Made by a program: the position numbers and the translations under genes | Origin: Chthonomonas sp. UBA2391 | GTDB lineage: Bacteria > Armatimonadota > Fimbriimonadia > Fimbriimonadales > Fimbriimonadaceae | Direction: 5' to 3' | Length of the DNA stretch: 13,361 nt | Assembly: GCA_002343825.1 (NCBI GenBank) | Contig: DDSL01000085.1 | Span: 7,008 to 20,368 of the forward strand | Shown: piece by piece, positions 1-5,870 of the stretch | How the letters are laid out: the number at the start of each line of letters is the position of its first letter | Position numbering within the stretch: the stretch's first letter is position 1 | The notes under the pieces: generated by a model | Databases searched by the model: none | What the model was told of the DNA's origin: nothing | The model's input: only the letters and a program-made list of their open reading frames with translations

Positions 1-576
1 GACCTGGCCGACGTTCTGGCCTGCAACGGTTTCTTCACAGGTGATCCAGCTTCCCCATGGCGTTGGCCCCCCGGCGCAGTTCACCAGGGTACCGCTGAGG
101 CTGACCCAGTCTCGCACCAACTCGCGGGTCTTCGGGTCCACCACGAGGGTGGTGGTTCCGCCTCCAGCAGTGGGGTCATAACTGACATCGGCAGGAGCAA
201 TCGAGGTTCCGGGCTGACTTCGAACTTCGTGATTTCGGACGAGTCGAATCTCGTCCCCGACCTGAAAGGCCGCCATACCGTCGTGCAGACCTGGCGTCGC
301 GCGCCCGTCCGACATCTTGTCCCCGGTTCGGCCGAAGACGGTGTACTCAAAGCCTTCGGGCAAACTCAGGATCAGGTCTCCTGTGTTCTTCGATCTCTTT
401 TTGGTGAGGGGCCCGTAGCCACCCTTGGCCTGAGCGGCTTCGCGGCTCAACTCGGTCGCACCGAGCTCCGTTCGGGCCATCAGCGATTTGAGACCCACGA
501 GGCTAGCTCCGGCGACCATGCCTCCGACCAGCACCTGACGTCGATTCAGCATCAGATTCGACTCTTTTCCGTCCAT
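1..576 (-). CDS. PhoX-like (DUF839) alkaline phosphatase, N-terminal part, cut by window edge
   Basis: The reading frame is open from an ATG at 576 down to the window edge, giving 192 residues with no stop. Residues 54-57 (YGPL), the LPEGF segment near 72, the DGMAAF segment near 99, LVRNHE near 112 and the CAGGPTPWGSW...CEE block at 167-182 are the typical order of PhoX/DUF839 proteins, which are calcium-dependent, usually periplasmic or secreted phosphatases acting on phosphate esters. Residues 11-33 start with NRRQVL followed by a hydrophobic stretch, a plausible twin-arginine (Tat) signal, as expected for PhoX. The catalytic C-terminal part lies outside the window, so activity and substrate cannot be judged. 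A TAAGCT sequence 5 bases before the ATG could be a -10 element, but this is weak. Phosphate control is not shown by any recognised Pho box. Confidence 0.85.
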   Translation of the reverse strand, partial: MDGKESNLMLNRRQVLVGGMVAGASLVGLKSLMARTELGATELSREAAQAKGGYGPLTKKRSKNTGDLILSLPEGFEYTVFGRTGDKMSDGRATPGLHDGMAAFQVGDEIRLVRNHEVRSQPGTSIAPADVSYDPTAGGGTTTLVVDPKTRELVRDWVSLSGTLVNCAGGPTPWGSWITCEETVAGQNVGQV

Positions 577-599
577 GCCCTAGCTTAGCCCAGATCATG

Positions 600-614
600 T
601 TAAGGGATCCTTAA
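600..614. repeat. Short perfect inverted repeat in the phoX / acyl-CoA dehydrogenase intergenic region
   Basis: TTAAGG and CCTTAA flank a 3-base centre (GAT). It lies in the 129-base divergent gap, 24 bases upstream of the phosphatase start. A loop this small and the absence of a T-tract make a terminator unlikely. A protein-binding dyad is possible, but only its symmetry supports that. Confidence 0.3.
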
Positions 615-693
615 GGACCAAACTTTGCGCTCCTTGGTTCATAGGCCATGGAACCCGGCGGCGCTTCTGCCGATACCGTAGGGGGAGTGACGG

Positions 694-699
694 TAGACT
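694..699 (+). promoter_or_regulatory. -10 element (TAGACT), probably leaderless start for the acyl-CoA dehydrogenase gene
   Basis: TAGACT, preceded by CGG, ends 6 bases before the ATG at 706. Transcription would normally begin 6-7 bases after a -10, that is at the start codon itself. The only Shine-Dalgarno-like run (GGGGGAG, about 680-686) is some 20 bases away, too far to act. The same arrangement recurs at five other genes here. No convincing -35 was seen. Confidence 0.5.
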
Positions 700-705
700 C
701 TTATC

Positions 706-1899
706 ATGGATTTCTCACTTTCTCAAGAGCACGAGCTGATTCGCGAATCGGCCTACAAATTCGGGCAAACGTGCGTTCTGCCCGGCCTCGCCGAGAGGGA
801 TCGCGAACACGTCTCGGACAAAGATCTCTTGAAGAAGATGGGAGATGCCGGATTTTTGGGAATGGCCATCCCCGCCAAATACGGCGGGACTGACAGTGAT
901 TACATCTCCCTCGGGATCGTTTGCGAAGAGCTCGAACGAGCCGACAGCACGGCCCGGGTCGTCATGAGCGTTCACAGTGGCCTCCACTCGATGACCCTCA
1001 TGCAATGGGGCACCGATGCTCAGAAGGAAGAATGGCTGCCCGGACTCGCCACCGGAAAGCTCGTGGGTGCTTTCGGCCTCACCGAGCCCAATGCCGGCAG
1101 CGACGCCTCTAGCCTCCGGACGAATGTCCGTCGGGACGGCGATCACTACATTCTGAACGGCGAGAAGACTTGGATCAGCCTCGCCGACTACGCCGACCAG
1201 TTCCTCGTCATCGCCCGTACGGCGGATGCCCCGGCCGATAAACCCAACTACGTGGCCTTGATTGTCCCGAGGAACCTGGAGGGCTTTAGCAGCCGACCCC
1301 TGAAGGGCAAGCTCGGCGTTCGAGCTGGCAACACCGGACAGATCTTCTTCGACAACGTTCGCGTGCCGGTCTCGAATCGGCTGGGCGACGAAGGCGATGG
1401 GTTCAAAGTCGCCATGAGTGCGCTCGACCATGGTCGCTATACGGTGGCCGCAGGTGCGGTCGGGATCATCACCGCCTGCCTTGATGCTTGCAACAAGTAC
1501 GCCAACGACCGCACGGTTCAAGGCGAACCGATCGGTCGAAAGCAGCTCGTCCAGCAGATGATCGCGAGCATGGTGAAGGGCCGCGATGTCGGACGCCTAC
1601 TCTATTACCAAGTCGGCTGGATGAAGAACGTTGGACTCCGGCACACCCGCGAGTGCTCGATGGCCAAATGGGTGAACTGCGAAGCCGCCTTCGACGCCGC
1701 CAACAAGGCGATTGAGATCCACGGGGCCTATGGATATAGCGACGAATTCCCGGTGGAGCGCTACTTCCGCAACAGCCGCGGGGCAATGATCTACGAAGGT
1801 ACACACGAGATTCACACGATTGTCCAAGCCGAGTACGAACTTGGATATCGATCGGATAAGCCGCTCAAGTACACGTTGCCCACCTATCCTTTTGCGTAA
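706..1899 (+). CDS. Acyl-CoA dehydrogenase (FAD-dependent)
   Basis: This 397-residue protein has the usual length of soluble acyl-CoA dehydrogenases, which introduce the alpha-beta double bond into acyl-CoA and pass electrons to electron-transfer flavoprotein. The first family signature GLTEPNAGSD is at 124-133, the flavin-contacting KTWIS segment follows at about 154, and the C-terminal IYEGTHEIH carries the usual catalytic glutamate, E364. The EPNAGSD and YEGTHEIH segments fit short-chain/butyryl-type or glutaryl-CoA-type members; the chain-length preference cannot be fixed by eye. The ATG at 706 gives a normal N-terminus (MDFSLSQEHE) and sits 6 bases after a -10-like TAGACT. The downstream pseudouridine synthase gene starts within the last codons, so the two are probably co-transcribed, though no functional link is evident. 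Confidence 0.93.
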   Translation: MDFSLSQEHELIRESAYKFGQTCVLPGLAERDREHVSDKDLLKKMGDAGFLGMAIPAKYGGTDSDYISLGIVCEELERADSTARVVMSVHSGLHSMTLMQWGTDAQKEEWLPGLATGKLVGAFGLTEPNAGSDASSLRTNVRRDGDHYILNGEKTWISLADYADQFLVIARTADAPADKPNYVALIVPRNLEGFSSRPLKGKLGVRAGNTGQIFFDNVRVPVSNRLGDEGDGFKVAMSALDHGRYTVAAGAVGIITACLDACNKYANDRTVQGEPIGRKQLVQQMIASMVKGRDVGRLLYYQVGWMKNVGLRHTRECSMAKWVNCEAAFDAANKAIEIHGAYGYSDEFPVERYFRNSRGAMIYEGTHEIHTIVQAEYELGYRSDKPLKYTLPTYPFA

Positions 1900-2473
1900 G
1901 ATAGCGATCGCCTTCTACAAGCCGTACGACGTCCTCTGCCAGTTCACTGGGCCAGGGGACGTTTCGACTATAGCCGACCACATCTCGGTCCCAGAGGTCT
2001 ATCCGTGCGGCCGCCTGGACAAGGACAGCGAAGGACTGCTGATCCTAAGCAACGACGGTTCCTTGCAAGCCCGCATTAGCCATCCGCGGTTTCACCTGCC
2101 GAAGACCTACCTAGTCATGGTTGAAGGAACTCCCGACCGCTACGACCTTGATCGGCTGAATCAGGGACTTCGCCTCAGCGATGGTCCGACCGCCCCCGCA
2201 GTCGCCAAGATTATTGAACCACCTCCTCAGTCCCTCCTCCCGGGACGAGACCTTGGCCCAGAGTTCAAAAGGCCGACAAGTTGGATCGAACTGACGATCC
2301 GAGAAGGAAGGAATCGGCAGGTGCGGCGAATGACCGCGGCAGTTGGACACCCAACATTGCGGCTGATCCGAGCAAGAATCGGCCCTGTCACTCTTGGAGA
2401 ACTCCGCCCCGGTGAGTTCCGCGAGCTAGGCACCGAAGAGATTCGGCAGATCTACCATGCGATTCGCGCATGA
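1892..2473 (+). CDS. rluE: 23S rRNA pseudouridine synthase, RluE type (RsuA/RluB/E family)
   Basis: The protein lacks an S4 domain and is about 193 residues, as expected for RluE, which isomerises a uridine in the peptidyl-transferase region of 23S rRNA (position 2457 in E. coli). FYKPYDVLCQFT at 8-19, the catalytic-loop motif GRLDKDSEGLL at 40-50 with D43 as nucleophile, the PTSW segment and the C-terminal EGRNRQVRRMTA block closely follow the RluE pattern. The start is uncertain: TTG at 1892 puts the KPYDV motif at the family's normal distance and overlaps the preceding gene by 8 bases. An ATG at 1820 in the same frame would add 24 residues unlike the family, wholly inside the upstream gene. 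No Shine-Dalgarno is visible, so translation may be coupled to termination of the upstream gene. Confidence 0.88.
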   Translation: MRKIAIAFYKPYDVLCQFTGPGDVSTIADHISVPEVYPCGRLDKDSEGLLILSNDGSLQARISHPRFHLPKTYLVMVEGTPDRYDLDRLNQGLRLSDGPTAPAVAKIIEPPPQSLLPGRDLGPEFKRPTSWIELTIREGRNRQVRRMTAAVGHPTLRLIRARIGPVTLGELRPGEFRELGTEEIRQIYHAIRA

Positions 2474-2521
2474 ACCCATGACCTGAGACTTTGTGACACT
2501 CGAATCTTGAAACACAGTATA

Positions 2522-2558
2522 TTTGCCGTGCATCCCATTGGGGCGATTCGTATATCAT
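2522..2558 (+). promoter_or_regulatory. Promoter region of first PEP-CTERM gene: TTTGCCGTG box and TATATCAT
   Basis: TTTGCCGTG at 2522-2530 is followed after exactly 20 bases by TATATCAT (2551-2558), a likely -10 with a start near 2565. The same box and spacing occur before the second PEP-CTERM gene. The box centre would be near -39, so it overlaps the -35 region and could bind an activator or an alternative sigma factor. A normal 17-base -35 hexamer is not recognisable. Confidence 0.45.
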
Positions 2559-2564
2559 AGTGGA

Positions 2565-2594
2565 TGGCGCTCATGCCAACTTTTTTTCCTTTTT
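2565..2594 (+). promoter_or_regulatory. 5' leader of first PEP-CTERM gene: small hairpin then T-rich tract
   Basis: TGGC (2565-2568) and GCCA (2575-2578) can pair around a 6-base loop, followed by seven Ts, CC and five more Ts, just before the Shine-Dalgarno. The 4-bp stem is too weak to call an attenuator. It does begin at the predicted transcription start, as the leader hairpin of the second gene does. Confidence 0.25.
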
Positions 2595-2608
2595 AGGGAG
2601 AGGACATT

Positions 2609-3205
2609 TTGAAATTCAGAAATCTGCTGCTCATCGCGGCCGTACTTACGGTCGCTTCATCGAAGGCTGTTACGTTCAGCAATGTCGTTTTGGGAGGAGG
2701 CTCGCTGATGGTGGGTTCGTCCTTCAACACCTTCGGCAACTCGATTAGCTTCTTCACCCCGAGCGCGATCGTCGCTGATTCCTTCGGAAGCGCGGGCACG
2801 ATGAATATGCAGTACGACGCGCAAGCGCCGTCCGGCTTGCTCTTCTCCAGCGTGATGGCCAACATCAGCGTCAACACCTTCGGGGCCGGCACAGTTCTCT
2901 TCATCGAGCAGGTTTTCGAACTTGACGGCATGGGCAATGAGGTCGGCGGACCGATTGGCCTCCTGAACAACAACTTCACTTCCAGCAGTGCTCAAACCTT
3001 CTCTGGTGCGGCTGTCCTCACCAAGCAGGTCAATCGAATCCGGGTGAAGAAGGCATTTACGCTAGCAGCTCCGGACGACACGTCTGGGCTTGACTTCGCG
3101 AGTGTCGGAATCATCAACCAATCCACCACAGTTGTCCCAGAACCGGCGACAGTCACGGCACTTGCACTCGGTTTGGCCGCGATTGCCCGTCGACGTCGCG
3201 CTTGA
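2609..3205 (+). CDS. PEP-CTERM sorting domain protein, paralogue 1 of 3
   Basis: A 198-residue secreted protein. Residues 1-20 form a signal peptide (MKFRNLLLIAAVL...SSKA) with likely cleavage before VTFSN. The C-terminus carries the PEP-CTERM sorting signal: VVPEPAT with P177-E178-P179, a hydrophobic helix and a terminal RRRR cluster. Such tails are recognised and cleaved by exosortases in bacteria that make exopolysaccharide or complex envelopes. The roughly 150-residue middle is a beta-rich-looking domain with no family I can name. It shares blocks with the next two genes (VTFSN, GNSI.F, MQYDA, FELD.MGNEVGGPIG, VKKAFTL.AP, INQS). The TTG start at 2609 is chosen because AGGGAGAGG (2595-2603) lies 5 bases upstream and the signal peptide follows at once. 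No exosortase gene is in the window. Confidence 0.85.
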   Translation: MKFRNLLLIAAVLTVASSKAVTFSNVVLGGGSLMVGSSFNTFGNSISFFTPSAIVADSFGSAGTMNMQYDAQAPSGLLFSSVMANISVNTFGAGTVLFIEQVFELDGMGNEVGGPIGLLNNNFTSSSAQTFSGAAVLTKQVNRIRVKKAFTLAAPDDTSGLDFASVGIINQSTTVVPEPATVTALALGLAAIARRRRA

Positions 3206-3269
3206 ATCTACCCGGAATATGAAGGAACCTGGGGTCCCGGCAAGGATCCTGGGTTTCTTTAGGTTCAAC

Positions 3270-3293
3270 CGGCAAATACTGGTAGTTTTGCCG
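3270..3293. repeat. Inverted repeat CGGCAAA-N10-TTTGCCG upstream of second PEP-CTERM gene
   Basis: Perfect 7-base arms at 3270-3276 and 3287-3293 are separated by 10 bases. The right arm is part of the TTTGCCGTG box shared with the first PEP-CTERM promoter, where only the right half is present. The geometry suggests a dimeric regulator site just upstream of the promoter; no factor is known. Confidence 0.4.
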
Positions 3294-3323
3294 TGTGTAT
3301 TCCTGCGCGGGAGACTATACAAT
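3287..3323 (+). promoter_or_regulatory. Promoter region of second PEP-CTERM gene: TTTGCCGTG box and TATACAAT
   Basis: TTTGCCGTG (3287-3295), then 20 bases, then TATACAAT (3316-3323), with the same spacing as before the first paralogue. The predicted start is near 3330, which puts the box at about -39. The bases between box and -10 are not conserved between the two copies, so the shared box and spacing are more than simple duplication background. Confidence 0.5.
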
Positions 3324-3330
3324 GTTTCCC

Positions 3331-3368
3331 AGGTGAAGTGCCGTGCACTATGGTGCATTGATTCACCT
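3331..3368 (+). promoter_or_regulatory. Leader hairpin of second PEP-CTERM mRNA
   Basis: AGGTGAA (3331-3337) pairs with TTCACCT (3362-3368), and inside it TGCAC (3344-3348) pairs with GTGCA (3353-3357) around a 4-base loop. The hairpin would start at the 5' end of the mRNA and end just before the AAAGGAG Shine-Dalgarno. It could stabilise the message or modulate ribosome access; this is inferred from base pairing only. Confidence 0.4.
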
Positions 3369-3382
3369 CAAAGGAGAGCCTA

Positions 3383-3982
3383 ATGAAAAAGATCGCCTTT
3401 CTGATCGTTCTTGGTAGCGTAGCCGCCGCTTCGCAAGCCGTCACTTTTTCGAACATCGTCATCGGCAAGCCCGCAAGCTTCTCGAATCCGAGCGTCACCC
3501 CGATTGGGAACGCCATTACCTTCATGTTCCCCGATGCACTGGTCGGCGACTCGTTGCTCCTCCGAGCTGCTAACGTCAACATCCAGTACGATGCCAACAG
3601 TGGCGTCAACGCCTTCGCGGTGACCGCTTTTGTCAACCTTGGTGCAGCTGCTCTGGGTAGCGGCAAGGTTCTCTTCACCGAAATGGTGTTCGAGCTCGAC
3701 TCGATGGGCAACGAAGTCGGTGGCCCGATCGGTACGATCAGCCACGTCTTCGACAGCACGACTTCCCCCATTTTCGCAGGCCAAATCAACTTGAGCCGAC
3801 AAGTGACCAACCTCCGAGCCAAGAAGGCGTTTACGCTCTTCGCTCCGAACTCCAGCGCGTTTGATCTGGCTGGTATCCAAACGGTCAATCAGTCGGTTAA
3901 GGTCGTCCCCGAGCCGGCCACCATCGCTGCTCTCGGTGCAGGTGTCGCCTTCATGGCTCGCCGACGCCGAAAGAGCGCCTAA
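3383..3982 (+). CDS. PEP-CTERM sorting domain protein, paralogue 2 of 3
   Basis: A 199-residue secreted protein starting at an ATG 6 bases after a strong AAAGGAG Shine-Dalgarno. The signal peptide is MKKIAFLIVLGSV...SQA with likely cleavage before VTFSN. The C-terminal sorting signal is VVPEPAT (P176-E177-P178), a hydrophobic segment and RRRRK. The central domain matches its neighbours in blocks: IGNAITF, VGDS, NIQYDA, LGSGKVLFTEMVFELDSMGN, VGGPIGTISHVFDS, SRQV, KKAFTLFAP and VNQS. FTE.V.ELD and IGTISH.FDS are shared with paralogue 3; the MGNEVGGPIG segment is identical in paralogue 1. Function is unknown; export and exosortase-dependent processing are inferred from the two sorting signals. 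Tandem placement beside two homologues indicates local duplication. Confidence 0.87.
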   Translation: MKKIAFLIVLGSVAAASQAVTFSNIVIGKPASFSNPSVTPIGNAITFMFPDALVGDSLLLRAANVNIQYDANSGVNAFAVTAFVNLGAAALGSGKVLFTEMVFELDSMGNEVGGPIGTISHVFDSTTSPIFAGQINLSRQVTNLRAKKAFTLFAPNSSAFDLAGIQTVNQSVKVVPEPATIAALGAGVAFMARRRRKSA

Positions 3983-4016
3983 CAGCTCAACATACCTGAG
4001 CGATCGGAGACTCTCC

Positions 4017-4042
4017 GCCCCTGCAGAGCTTTCTGCAGGGGC
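4017..4042 (+). terminator. Hairpin after second PEP-CTERM gene
   Basis: Perfect 10-bp arms, GCCCCTGCAG (4017-4026) and CTGCAGGGGC (4033-4042), enclose a 6-base loop, 34 bases after the stop codon. The following bases (TAAGGTGTTAAC) lack a proper T-tract, so this may be an mRNA 3'-end stabiliser or a factor-assisted terminator. Confidence 0.6.
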
Positions 4043-4086
4043 TAAGGTGTTAACTCTCACTCACCTGGCAGAAAGTTTCTACAATA

Positions 4087-4111
4087 CTAGCATCATTGCT
4101 AGGTCTATAAT
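4087..4111 (+). promoter_or_regulatory. Promoter of third PEP-CTERM gene with operator-like palindrome
   Basis: A consensus -10 TATAAT (4106-4111) predicts a start near 4118. Immediately upstream, where the -35/-10 spacer would be, CTAGCA (4087-4092) and TGCTAG (4097-4102) form a perfect 16-base palindrome with a TCAT centre. A repressor bound there would block polymerase. The -35 region (about 4083-4088) is poor. The TTTGCCGTG box of the other two paralogues is absent. Confidence 0.5.
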
Positions 4112-4126
4112 AACCGTTTGTGTTCT

Positions 4127-4166
4127 AGAATAGAGAGGTCTGATTCTATTCTTGCAGTTTCTGCAA
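4127..4166 (+). promoter_or_regulatory. Two consecutive leader hairpins of third PEP-CTERM mRNA
   Basis: AGAATAGA (4127-4134) pairs with TCTATTCT (4145-4152) around a 10-base loop. TTGCAG (4152-4157) pairs with CTGCAA (4161-4166) around TTT and runs into the AAAGGAG Shine-Dalgarno (4165-4171). The two arms share base 4152. The second hairpin borders the ribosome site and could influence initiation; this rests on pairing alone. Confidence 0.4.
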
Positions 4167-4178
4167 AGGAGTTCAAAA

Positions 4179-4787
4179 ATGCATCTGAAGAAAACGTCCG
4201 GCGTCATCGCCCTCGCACTGGCGGCTGCTTTCTCGCAAGCGGTCACCTTCAGCAATATCGTCTACTCATTCCCGCCGCTCAGCACGGACGCGGATCACGA
4301 AGCCATCGGTAACTCGATCAGCTTCACGACCCCCAACGCCATCGTCGGTGACGCCAGCCCGCTCACCAATGGGACCCTCAACATCCAATACAATGCGGAT
4401 GCTGGTGCGCTCCTGCTTTCGATCGGAGCCGTTGTCAGCCTCGGTGCCCCGACCCTTGGAAGCGGAACTGTCCAGTTCACCGAAACCGTTTGGGAGCTTG
4501 ATCCGATCAACAACGTGACCGTCGGCGCGCCGATCGGAACGATCAGCCATCTTTTCGACTCGTCCACGGGATCGTTCTTCTCCGGCACCATCAGCCTGAA
4601 CCGCTCGGTCCAGTATGTTCGAGTGCTGAAGTCGTTCGAATTGAACGCTCCGGACACTGCTGCTCTCGACCTCGCAGCCGTCGCCATCGTCAACCAGTCC
4701 ATCAACACCGCTCCGGTGCCCGAGCCTGCCACCCTGGCCGTCCTCGGACTCGGTGCAGCTCTGGTTGCGAAGCGACGCCGCAAGTAA
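4179..4787 (+). CDS. PEP-CTERM sorting domain protein, paralogue 3 of 3
   Basis: A 202-residue protein. The ATG at 4179 is preferred over an in-frame TTG at 4152, because AAAGGAG at 4165-4171 is 7 bases upstream and MHLKKTSG begins a normal signal peptide, with likely cleavage after FSQA before VTFSN. The C-terminal tail is VPEPAT (P181-E182-P183), a hydrophobic helix and KRRRK, a PEP-CTERM exosortase signal. The middle resembles paralogue 2 most (IGNSISF, NAIVGD, LNIQYNAD, LGSGTVQFTETVWELD, GAPIGTISHLFDS, VNQS) but is the most diverged overall: KAFTL is replaced by KSFEL and MGNEVGGPIG by INNVTVGAPIG. No enzymatic motif is seen. It is probably a surface or matrix protein, by analogy with other PEP-CTERM proteins. 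Confidence 0.87.
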   Translation: MHLKKTSGVIALALAAAFSQAVTFSNIVYSFPPLSTDADHEAIGNSISFTTPNAIVGDASPLTNGTLNIQYNADAGALLLSIGAVVSLGAPTLGSGTVQFTETVWELDPINNVTVGAPIGTISHLFDSSTGSFFSGTISLNRSVQYVRVLKSFELNAPDTAALDLAAVAIVNQSINTAPVPEPATLAVLGLGAALVAKRRRK

Positions 4788-4847
4788 TCGCAAAGTCGCT
4801 CAATTCTCTGAGCAGAACTGGCGAAATAGACAAACGGACGCCAAATA

Positions 4848-4877
4848 GCCCGGTGAGATAAGGCTCACCGGGCCTTT
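4848..4877 (+). terminator. Intrinsic terminator after third PEP-CTERM gene
   Basis: Perfect 10-bp GC-rich arms, GCCCGGTGAG (4848-4857) and CTCACCGGGC (4864-4873), around a 6-base loop, followed by CTTT. The T-run is short but the stem is strong. It separates the PEP-CTERM array from ispH, whose promoter begins about 20 bases later. Confidence 0.75.
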
Positions 4878-4895
4878 GGGCTTGAATCTGGACGG

Positions 4896-4901
4896 TAGAA
4901 T
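4896..4901 (+). promoter_or_regulatory. -10 element (TAGAAT), probably leaderless start for ispH
   Basis: GACGGTAGAAT ends 6 bases before the GTG at 4908, almost identical in sequence and spacing to GACGGTAGACT before the acyl-CoA dehydrogenase gene. No Shine-Dalgarno lies between. This supports GTG at 4908 as the start codon and transcription from that base. Confidence 0.55.
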
Positions 4902-4907
4902 TTCTCT

Positions 4908-5870
4908 GTGAACGAAGTCATCCTAGCTGCCCCTCGAGGATTTTGTGCCGGAGTCGCCTTTGCGATCGAGGTCGTCGACCTTGCGCTCAAGATTCACGGC
5001 GCCCCCGTCTACGTTCGACACGCCATCGTCCACAACGAATGGGTGGTCCGGAGCTTTGAAGAGCGTGGGGTGATCTTCGTCGAGGATGTCAATGAAATCC
5101 CCGAGGGGATGCCTGTGGTCTTCAGCGCCCACGGAGTTTCTCCCCAGGTTAGGACCGATGCCAAGTCACGCGGCCTTCAGGTCATTGATGCCACTTGCCC
5201 CTTGGTTACGAAGGTTCACAACGAGGCAAAGCATTTTGCCGCCAAGGATTACCACTTCATCTACATCGGTCACGCCGGCCACGTCGAGGCCGAAGGAACG
5301 ATGGGCGAGGCTCCCGGCCGAATGACCCTGGTCGAAAATCCTATCGACGCTCAGCGGCTCGATCTTCCTCACTACGAAAAGCTGGCGGTCCTCACGCAAA
5401 CCACCCTTAGCGTCGATGAAGTCCAGGCCACAATGGAAGTCCTCAAGGAAAGGTTCCCTCACCTTGAAACCCCGAAGAAGGAGGACATCTGCTACGCCAC
5501 CACAAACCGGCAGATGGCCGTCCGAGCCCTCGCCGAGCAGTGTGATCTCGTCCTCGTAGTGGGTTCGACCACCAGCAGCAACAGTAATCGCCTGCGCGAA
5601 GTTGCCGAATCTCTTGGGGCCGAAAGCCACCTGATCCTCACCCCAGACCAGATTCAGCCGAATTGGAGGACAGACTTCCCCACCGTCGGAATCACCAGTG
5701 GGGCCAGCACTCCCGAAAGCTTGGTCGAGGACATTATCGGCGAGCTTATCAAGGACCACCCGGGCACGCCGGTCAAGATCCTGGAGACCGTTCGCGAAGA
5801 CGTCAAGTTCTTGCCCCCGCGCGACTTGATCCAGCTCGCTCAGGCCTCTTCTTCCGCCAGCCCCGCATAG
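4908..5870 (+). CDS. ispH: 4-hydroxy-3-methylbut-2-enyl diphosphate reductase (IspH/LytB)
   Basis: A 320-residue protein of normal IspH length. The enzyme makes isopentenyl and dimethylallyl diphosphate from HMBPP in the last step of the MEP isoprenoid pathway, using a 4Fe-4S cluster. The three cluster cysteines are present: C13 (PRGFCAG), C97 (DATCPLV) and C195 (ICYATTNRQ). Substrate-binding residues also appear in order: H42, H75 (SAHGV), H125 and E127 (GHAGHVEAEGTMGE), and the VVGSTTSSNSNRL block near 218-230. The GTG start gives the standard MNEVILAAPRGFCAG beginning. The gene appears to be a single-gene unit between a terminator and a convergent neighbour, and its last 31 bases overlap the 3' end of that neighbour on the other strand. 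Confidence 0.96.
   Translation: MNEVILAAPRGFCAGVAFAIEVVDLALKIHGAPVYVRHAIVHNEWVVRSFEERGVIFVEDVNEIPEGMPVVFSAHGVSPQVRTDAKSRGLQVIDATCPLVTKVHNEAKHFAAKDYHFIYIGHAGHVEAEGTMGEAPGRMTLVENPIDAQRLDLPHYEKLAVLTQTTLSVDEVQATMEVLKERFPHLETPKKEDICYATTNRQMAVRALAEQCDLVLVVGSTTSSNSNRLREVAESLGAESHLILTPDQIQPNWRTDFPTVGITSGASTPESLVEDIIGELIKDHPGTPVKILETVREDVKFLPPRDLIQLAQASSSASPA

Noticed and set aside
715..1521. Long open frame on the minus strand inside the acyl-CoA dehydrogenase gene
   Set aside because: It is antisense to a gene with full family motifs, its translation resembles no known protein, and GC-rich codon bias readily creates such frames.
1820..1891. Upstream ATG start for the pseudouridine synthase
   Set aside because: The added 24 residues lie wholly within the acyl-CoA dehydrogenase gene and do not match the RluE N-terminus. 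TTG 1892 fits better, though it is not proven.
3217..3267. Imperfect inverted repeats after the first PEP-CTERM gene as a terminator (GAACCT...AGGTTC)
   Set aside because: Stems are short, mismatched and widely spaced with no clean T-tract, so the first transcript may read into the second gene.
3380..4060. Minus-strand open frame of 226 codons across the second PEP-CTERM gene
   Set aside because: The plus-strand gene has a signal peptide, a sorting tail and a Shine-Dalgarno. The antisense product has no recognisable features.
4062..4085. Possible sigma-54 promoter (CTGGCAGAAAGTTTCT) upstream of the third PEP-CTERM gene
   Set aside because: The GG is present, but the required GC at the -12 position is not. 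A consensus TATAAT downstream explains the gene better.
4266..4793. Two minus-strand open frames antisense to the third PEP-CTERM gene
   Set aside because: They are shadows of the plus-strand coding sequence, without a ribosome site or plausible protein features.
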